Positions 58,688-64,000 of a stretch of 64,000 bases of DNA are shown here, one piece after another. Within the stretch, counting starts at the first letter, position 1; each line of letters begins with the position of its first letter. A model generated the notes under the pieces. That model had not been told where the DNA came from, did no database searches, and saw only the letters and a program-made list of their open reading frames with translations. Origin of the DNA: Paenibacillus nuruki (GTDB taxonomy: Bacteria; Bacillota; Bacilli; Paenibacillales; Paenibacillaceae); the NCBI RefSeq assembly GCF_001721045.1, contig NZ_MDER01000027.1, forward strand, positions 52,252-116,251. The letters run 5' to 3'. Both the position numbers and the translations under genes were made by a program.

Positions 58688-61600
58688 TTAAAAATTAATT
58701 TTTGTTGGAACTAGCTGATTAACTAGGGTGCCATCTCCTAATTGTCCTTCTGTGTTTCTTCCCCAAGTCCACACTGTTCCATCAGATTTGATTGCTGCCA
58801 TATATCCATTCCCTACAGATATTTGTTTAACATCAGTAATTCTGTATATCCAAAGAGGGACTGAAGATTTTGTATTTGAAATTAAACCATTTCCAAATTG
58901 TCCTGTATTATTACTTCCCCAAGCAAAAACTCTTCCATCTTTTGTCAAGGCAGCAGCTGAACTAGCTGCTGCTGAGATGGATTGGATCTCATCTAATCCT
59001 GGCACTTGTGTAGGATTGTAATTATTTTTCCAGCTCCATACAGTTCCATCCTTTTTCAAAGCAAAATTACCATCATAATTAGAATCAATTTCTTTCACAT
59101 CACTTATCCCATAGACTATCTTAGGTTGATCATTAGAAATATCCCAAACTGTTCCATCTTTTTTCAATGCTAATACTTGATCCTTATTAGCAGACAAACC
59201 AATTACTGAATCAATAACTTTAGCAGATACTTGATCCGGGTTCGTTCTAGAAAGTCTTGAAACTGTTCCATCTCCTTTTAATGCATAATTGTTTGTGCCT
59301 TCATTTGGTAAAACTAAATCTACTACATTAATAATATACCAGGATTTACCCATAGCTTTATTATTACCAGCAAACCATAGGCTTCCATCGGTTTTTATAA
59401 TGTAACTATACATACTATCTTGCCTAGTTAATTGAGCATCATTTATATTTATTAATACTGGTACTTTATAGCTGGAAACTGATGTGTTTGAAATTTGTTT
59501 ATAATTATTACTTCCCCACATCCAAACACTTCCATTTGGTTTTAGCAACGACATATGATTTCCATTTCCAGCTTCAATAATAGAAATATTATTTAAGGTA
59601 GCTAACTTAAAGGTAATAGTCTTACTTGGCTCAGATTCATATCCAGGCATATTGACAGACTTCACATAAACCTCGAAATTTTTAAAATAATTTAAATTTT
59701 CTATAATAACATTTTTCTCTTTGACTGATTTGTATAAAATATTATTTAAATAAACATTATATCCCTTTATTTTTGTATCATCGCCTATAACATCCCATTT
59801 TAGATAACCTTTCGTTCCCTCTATCCCAGATATTTTCAATTCAGTTGGTATTGCAATTATTTCATCAGTTTTTGTCATAGTTTCTAAAGGAACACTAAAG
59901 CTAGATGAATATCCTTCTTCTGACACAGCTTTTACTGTGATTTTATAGGCAGTTAAAGCTTTTAAACCTTCAATTAAATATTCTTCTTTTTTCGATGTAC
60001 CAATCTCTATATTATTAACAAAAATTACATACTTATTAATAATAGATTCACTTTGAGAAGGCAACCAATTTAATTGAATGGAACTAGAAGTTTGCTTATT
60101 TGAAGTCAAACCTGATGGCATAGTAGGTATATCTTCATTAAGGGTAACCTTTAATAATTCACTAGGCTCAGATAATGATTGTTTTTTATTTAGAGCCTGA
60201 ATTTTAAAACTATACGTACTTCCAGACTTTAGATTTTTCACCATATACATCGTATTAGTAGTAGTTGCAATTTGTTTATCATCCATAAATATTCTATATT
60301 CCAAAATTTCAGAAGCACTTTTTGAGTTACCCCAAGTAAATTGAACAGAATGTAATGATTTAGAAGATACACTCAAATTAGTTACTTTGCTTGGTTTATC
60401 CTCTACTGTTGTAACTAATAAAGGCTCACTTACTTCAGATACAAATCCTCTTATATCTTCAGCCATTATAGTAATTTTATAATTTTGGTTAGGTTTTAAT
60501 TGAGTAATTGTATATTCATTTGTAGAAGATACTCCTACTCTTTGATCATCTACATAAATATTATAATATTTAATATCTTTTTTGCTTAATGAAGAAGCCC
60601 AATTTAGTTTAATAGTGTCCATAGTTGCTTCCAACAAATTTAATTTATCAGGTGTACTAGGAATTTCAATGGCAGGTTGCCCTGAAGAAATACTTTCACC
60701 AAAATTAACTTTTTGTGCAGATTCATATCTACTATATTCTACTCCGCTCCAAAAATCTTGACCCATCATCCAAAATGTTTCATCTGATTTTACAGCAGTT
60801 ATAGAATTGTATTGGTAATTAATCATATCTACGTTGTCTAGAAGCATTTTTGGAGGTGAATTTTTTGAAGGTTGAGTATTTCCTGTGAGATTTTTACTGT
60901 CTCCCCAACCCCACAAAGTATGATCTTTTTTCAAAGCTAATACGTAATTGGGTATACCATAGCCAGGAGTAAACAATTCCAAAACATTGTCTATTTTTAA
61001 TTTTTCGGCAAGGTAGAAGTTTTTATTTAAAGAATTACCTAATTGTCCTTGATCATTATTTCCCCAGCCCCATAATTCACCTAATTCATTTATTGCAAAA
61101 CCATAATTGTCAGCAGCATAAGCTCTGTCAATATTTTCGAGTATATAATAAGCAAGTGAACCTTCACTATACATTCTTTGAACAGATGTATCTCCCATCT
61201 CATACAAAGGTTTTGGTTCAAAAAAATTATTATTGGGATTGTTGCCTAGTTCTCCGCTTCTATCATAACCCCATGTATTCAATGTTTTGGTACTTAATAA
61301 AGCGATAGCAAATTCCCCACCACTTGAAATGCTTGAGACATTGTCACCTTTACCATCAATATAAATAGGATGTCTAGCTGGTCTAGAACTATTTGCAATG
61401 CTTGATTTTCCCCACGTCCATAAATCTTTAGAATTAGTCAAGACCACTACAGATTTTGCCGCAAACTTCAAATCTTTTACATCTTTTAAATTTATACTTT
61501 CAGGAGTTTCAAAAGCTTTATCTGCACTTTCAAAAAATGGATCTTGACCCCATGCCCATAAGGAGTCATCTTTTTGTATAATAAATATTCTTTTATTTTT

Positions 61601-63268
61601 AATAAAAAATTTCTTAGCTTCTTTCAGTATTTTAATTTCTTTAGGCATTGTACTATTAACAGGAAATCCTCCCCAACCCACAACAGTTCCATCTACTTTT
61701 TGAGCTATTACAAAACCACTACCTGTATATATTGATTTAACATTATTCAAATTTGCAATAGGTTTAGGTATACTTCTGGCATAGTTGTTTCCAGTTCCTA
61801 AAGAACCCTCGGCATTTGTTCCCCATGTCCATACAGTTCCATCCCCTCTTAGAGCAATTAAGGAATTATCTGTAGATTTAAAATCAGGTCTACTATGAGT
61901 AGTCACTTCAAATACTTCACTATAATCAGATTCATTATAAGCAAGATCATAAGTGACTAATTTATACCGATAAGTAGTATTTGCTTTTAATCCTGTGATT
62001 TGATAATGATCTCTATCCACAGTAGCTACAAATTGATCATCTTCAGTGTAAATATCATATCCTTTGATACCAATATTATCTGTAGCACCAGACCAAGAGA
62101 GATCAAACTGGTTATATCGTAAATTATCCACTTTAAACGTTGTTGGTGCTGTAGGCGGGATGTCATCAAAGCGAGCAACTTTAGTCACAATCGGACTATA
62201 GTTTTCTGCTTCATCAAACGACCGGAAAGATATAGGATTCTCTCCTACTTTTTCAATAGATAATTCATCTACATAGGTCTCCCATTCAAGAGAATCATCC
62301 ATTTTAAACTGATAACGAATACGATTCCGTTCATTTTGATCTTGTTCTGTATTAATAGAAACCGTTACAGGAAGCCAGCTCCACTCCTCATCCATTTCCA
62401 CCTTAGGCGATTGAGGTGCTGTACGATCTATTGGAACAAAAGTCTCAACAATAGGACTTATATTACCTGCTCCATCCACAGAGCGAGCATATATAGTCTC
62501 ATTTTCAGTAGATACTACAAATGGATTCTCATAAGTGATCCATTGACCCGATTCACCAATACTATATTCTGTTTTGGCTGTTCCACTGTTCTCGTCTGTC
62601 CCGTCTATGATTGAAACGGTTGCATTTTGAGTTGTCCAATACATAGGGTCTATTCTTACAGTAGGGACATCAGGTGGTGTAGAATCTACTAAAACAGTTA
62701 AGATACGATTCTTTTCAATATTTCCATAGTAATCAATAGAACGATAATAAAATTGTGATGCTTGTTCTTCAGTGATGGTAACTGGACCGGAATAAGTTAA
62801 CCAATTCATACCTAAATCAGTACTATATTGAATAGTTTTCACTCCAGATTGTTGATCAATAGCACTCAATTTTACTTGAGCCGATCCTTTGTAATAACTA
62901 TCGCTATTACCAGCACCAACCATTTCTGCTGTTGTCAGAGGTGCTATACTATCCAACTTTACTGTTAAATTTAAAGTGTTGTATTCACTACTTCCTATAG
63001 TGCGATATAAGACACTGTATCCTTTAGGAGGAGCAAATTGGACTGGAGTATTATAGGCTTGCCAACTCTGTCCCTGATCTCTGGTATATTCTATTCCACT
63101 ACTAAATTCAACAGATATCTTGCCATAATAAATTCCATTGGCACCGCGAATGCCCTTCACTTGAACTCCAGCAGCTGGAGAAAAATCTGCTGATGCTTCA
63201 TTAGGAAACATCGGTAACTGGATGAAGAAAAGAAGGAGCACAAGGCTCCATATCATATATTTTTTCAA
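58688..63268 (-). CDS. large secreted protein with bacterial-Ig-like, FN3 and RCC1 repeats
   Basis: A 1526-residue exported protein. The start is TTG 63268 with GGGGG upstream (ATG 63256 is an alternative). A signal peptide covers 1-28 (LVLLLFFIQLPMFPNEASA). Residues about 30-370 hold three OmpL47-like beta modules (YYGKISVEFSSGIEYTRD, TIQYSTDLGMNWLTYSG). FN3 domains lie at about 370-455 and four more at about 866-1226 (YDIYTEDDQFVA; YNIYVDDQRVG). RCC1-type repeats (LRGDGTVWTWGTNAEGSLG) fill about 465-866 and 1228-1526, forming two propellers. No anchor is seen. It likely binds surfaces or polysaccharide; the region is AT-rich. Confidence 0.85.
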   Translation of the reverse strand: MKKYMIWSLVLLLFFIQLPMFPNEASADFSPAAGVQVKGIRGANGIYYGKISVEFSSGIEYTRDQGQSWQAYNTPVQFAPPKGYSVLYRTIGSSEYNTLNLTVKLDSIAPLTTAEMVGAGNSDSYYKGSAQVKLSAIDQQSGVKTIQYSTDLGMNWLTYSGPVTITEEQASQFYYRSIDYYGNIEKNRILTVLVDSTPPDVPTVRIDPMYWTTQNATVSIIDGTDENSGTAKTEYSIGESGQWITYENPFVVSTENETIYARSVDGAGNISPIVETFVPIDRTAPQSPKVEMDEEWSWLPVTVSINTEQDQNERNRIRYQFKMDDSLEWETYVDELSIEKVGENPISFRSFDEAENYSPIVTKVARFDDIPPTAPTTFKVDNLRYNQFDLSWSGATDNIGIKGYDIYTEDDQFVATVDRDHYQITGLKANTTYRYKLVTYDLAYNESDYSEVFEVTTHSRPDFKSTDNSLIALRGDGTVWTWGTNAEGSLGTGNNYARSIPKPIANLNNVKSIYTGSGFVIAQKVDGTVVGWGGFPVNSTMPKEIKILKEAKKFFIKNKRIFIIQKDDSLWAWGQDPFFESADKAFETPESINLKDVKDLKFAAKSVVVLTNSKDLWTWGKSSIANSSRPARHPIYIDGKGDNVSSISSGGEFAIALLSTKTLNTWGYDRSGELGNNPNNNFFEPKPLYEMGDTSVQRMYSEGSLAYYILENIDRAYAADNYGFAINELGELWGWGNNDQGQLGNSLNKNFYLAEKLKIDNVLELFTPGYGIPNYVLALKKDHTLWGWGDSKNLTGNTQPSKNSPPKMLLDNVDMINYQYNSITAVKSDETFWMMGQDFWSGVEYSRYESAQKVNFGESISSGQPAIEIPSTPDKLNLLEATMDTIKLNWASSLSKKDIKYYNIYVDDQRVGVSSTNEYTITQLKPNQNYKITIMAEDIRGFVSEVSEPLLVTTVEDKPSKVTNLSVSSKSLHSVQFTWGNSKSASEILEYRIFMDDKQIATTTNTMYMVKNLKSGSTYSFKIQALNKKQSLSEPSELLKVTLNEDIPTMPSGLTSNKQTSSSIQLNWLPSQSESIINKYVIFVNNIEIGTSKKEEYLIEGLKALTAYKITVKAVSEEGYSSSFSVPLETMTKTDEIIAIPTELKISGIEGTKGYLKWDVIGDDTKIKGYNVYLNNILYKSVKEKNVIIENLNYFKNFEVYVKSVNMPGYESEPSKTITFKLATLNNISIIEAGNGNHMSLLKPNGSVWMWGSNNYKQISNTSVSSYKVPVLININDAQLTRQDSMYSYIIKTDGSLWFAGNNKAMGKSWYIINVVDLVLPNEGTNNYALKGDGTVSRLSRTNPDQVSAKVIDSVIGLSANKDQVLALKKDGTVWDISNDQPKIVYGISDVKEIDSNYDGNFALKKDGTVWSWKNNYNPTQVPGLDEIQSISAAASSAAALTKDGRVFAWGSNNTGQFGNGLISNTKSSVPLWIYRITDVKQISVGNGYMAAIKSDGTVWTWGRNTEGQLGDGTLVNQLVPTKINF

Positions 63269-63418
63269 AGAAATACCCCCGTTAAGATTACTTTTATTAT
63301 CTGTATTTTATGATTTTATTGATTGATTGCATCCACATACTACGAAAAATTATTAATTGTGTATAAGATTTTTTACATTTTTATTATACCTATAGATCTT
63401 GCACATAATAAAAGAAAT
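63269..63418. other. AT-rich intergenic, nothing clear
   Basis: Upstream region of the RCC1 gene. A promoter must be here or further right; none is convincing. Confidence 0.3.
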
Positions 63419-63640
63419 TCAGCTTTCTAATCCAAGTAGAATTTGTTGAATTAAATATCTAGCTTGATCTACATTGCAATTTCTCATGCCATATTCTATA
63501 ACATATCCTTGTACTGTATCCCACTGTTCGATTTGTTTTATTTCTGTTACTTCTGCTAAAAGTTTATCTATATATTGTTGATATTCAGTTTCTTTAAACT
63601 CACAAGATAGTTTAATAACTTCACTATAATTCTCTGCCAT
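63419..63640 (-). CDS. small orphan ORF, uncertain
   Basis: A 73-codon frame from ATG 63640 (TTG 63646 possible): MAENYSEVIKLSCEFKETEY, then IDKLLAEVTEIKQIEQWDTV and VIEYGMRNCNVDQARYLIQQ. The product is acidic and helical and reads like a real protein, but no ribosome site precedes it. Size and AT-richness recall small immunity genes left behind near toxin loci. It could be a gene remnant. No family recognised. Confidence 0.45.
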   Translation of the reverse strand: MAENYSEVIKLSCEFKETEYQQYIDKLLAEVTEIKQIEQWDTVQGYVIEYGMRNCNVDQARYLIQQILLGLES

Positions 63641-63855
63641 TACCAAATAACATTAGATAAAATATTGAAATTGCTTAAAACAAATTTCTTCCAAACTAAA
63701 ACCTCCTAAAATATAAGATATCCTTCATTTCTATCTCGACATAATTAAGAGTTTTACTATTATCATTTTATTGAATTTAAAGTACTATAATGTTTCCGAA
63801 AACTACAAATTTTCATGACTTTTGTATTGATTTTATAAAAGTTATCTAAAATACA
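63641..63855. other. AT-rich spacer, nothing clear
   Basis: No gene, repeat or convincing promoter seen in this 215-base stretch between the two small right-hand frames. Confidence 0.3.
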
Positions 63856-64000
63856 TTACTTCAAATCAATTAAAGCCCATATTTCTTTAAATAAAATTTC
63901 ATTTTCCTTATAATCATATTGATCTATTTTTGAGTTTCTAAAATAGACCCCTGATTCTTCGATTTCTTCAATATAATTCAAATGATTGATTGTGTTAAAG
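63856..64000 (-). CDS. 3' end of a gene cut by the window edge
   Basis: The last 47 codons of a leftward frame enter from the right edge and stop at TAA (63858-63856): FNTINHLNYIEEIEESGVYF, then RNSKIDQYDYKENEILFKEI and WALIDLK. The composition is acidic with Asn, Ile and Tyr, in AT-rich DNA. It resembles small immunity-type proteins in general character only. Function unknown. Confidence 0.5.
   Translation of the reverse strand, partial: FNTINHLNYIEEIEESGVYFRNSKIDQYDYKENEILFKEIWALIDLK

Noticed and set aside
1..64000. tRNA, rRNA, insertion sequences, integrase or attachment-site repeats
   Set aside because: I looked for them, in particular at the tail cluster borders, and saw none that I can support by eye.

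Overview
The window looks like a chromosomal segment of a low-GC, spore-forming Firmicute, most likely Paenibacillus or a close relative. Reasons: strong AGGAGG-type ribosome binding sites, T-box leaders, a SleB/CwlJ-type cell-wall hydrolase, a PBSX-type tail cluster, and a housekeeping order (tsaE-tsaB-rimI-tsaD, ABC-F, moaC, tatA-tatC) like the ydiB-ydiC-ydiD-gcp-ydiF-moaC-tatAy-tatCy region of Bacillus subtilis. Genus assignment is inference; no rRNA or tRNA gene is present.

Region 1 (1-13.1 kb) is housekeeping: a partial membrane protein, Tat export genes, molybdenum cofactor genes, a formyl-THF cyclo-ligase, an ABC-F ATPase on the + strand, leuA, the t6A tRNA-modification genes with rimI, and cardiolipin synthase. 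Two non-coding elements stand out. A dense cluster of DnaA boxes lies between the convergent ABC-F gene and leuA. Two complete T-box leaders in tandem, both with a CTC leucine specifier, precede leuA.

Region 2 (13.2-33.1 kb) is metabolic and transport: an ABC exporter pair, glutamate synthase large subunit with a structured leader, a metallo-hydrolase, a SleB-like hydrolase, an RNA 2',3'-cyclic phosphodiesterase with a LexA-type box, a D-2-hydroxyacid dehydrogenase, a luciferase-like oxidoreductase, a dGTPase-family HD protein, a dipeptide-type ABC transporter, and a secreted 5'-nucleotidase with a LysM wall anchor.

Region 3 (33.3-50.9 kb) is a compact PBSX-like contractile tail cluster with no terminase, portal, capsid or integrase. 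Read from right to left it holds an XRE repressor and ImmA-type protease, an ArpU-like activator, tail terminator, sheath, tube, tail assembly chaperone, tape measure, LysM hub protein, baseplate proteins, tail fibre, two candidate holins and a GH25 lysin. This is best read as an R-type tailocin (phage-tail bacteriocin) locus. Details recovered from the DNA include a textbook -1 frameshift signal that makes a chaperone fusion, four matching operator sites between repressor and activator, and a long paired RNA structure in the leader of the tail operon.

Region 4 (50.9-64 kb) is accessory or cell-surface: a GH29 alpha-L-fucosidase, a YdjM-like membrane protein, an M23 peptidase lipoprotein, an EcsC-family protein, a coiled-coil membrane protein next to an AIM24 protein, several small unknown genes, and a 1526-residue secreted protein built from FN3 and RCC1 repeats. 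The right edge is AT-rich, with one small orphan ORF and one truncated gene.
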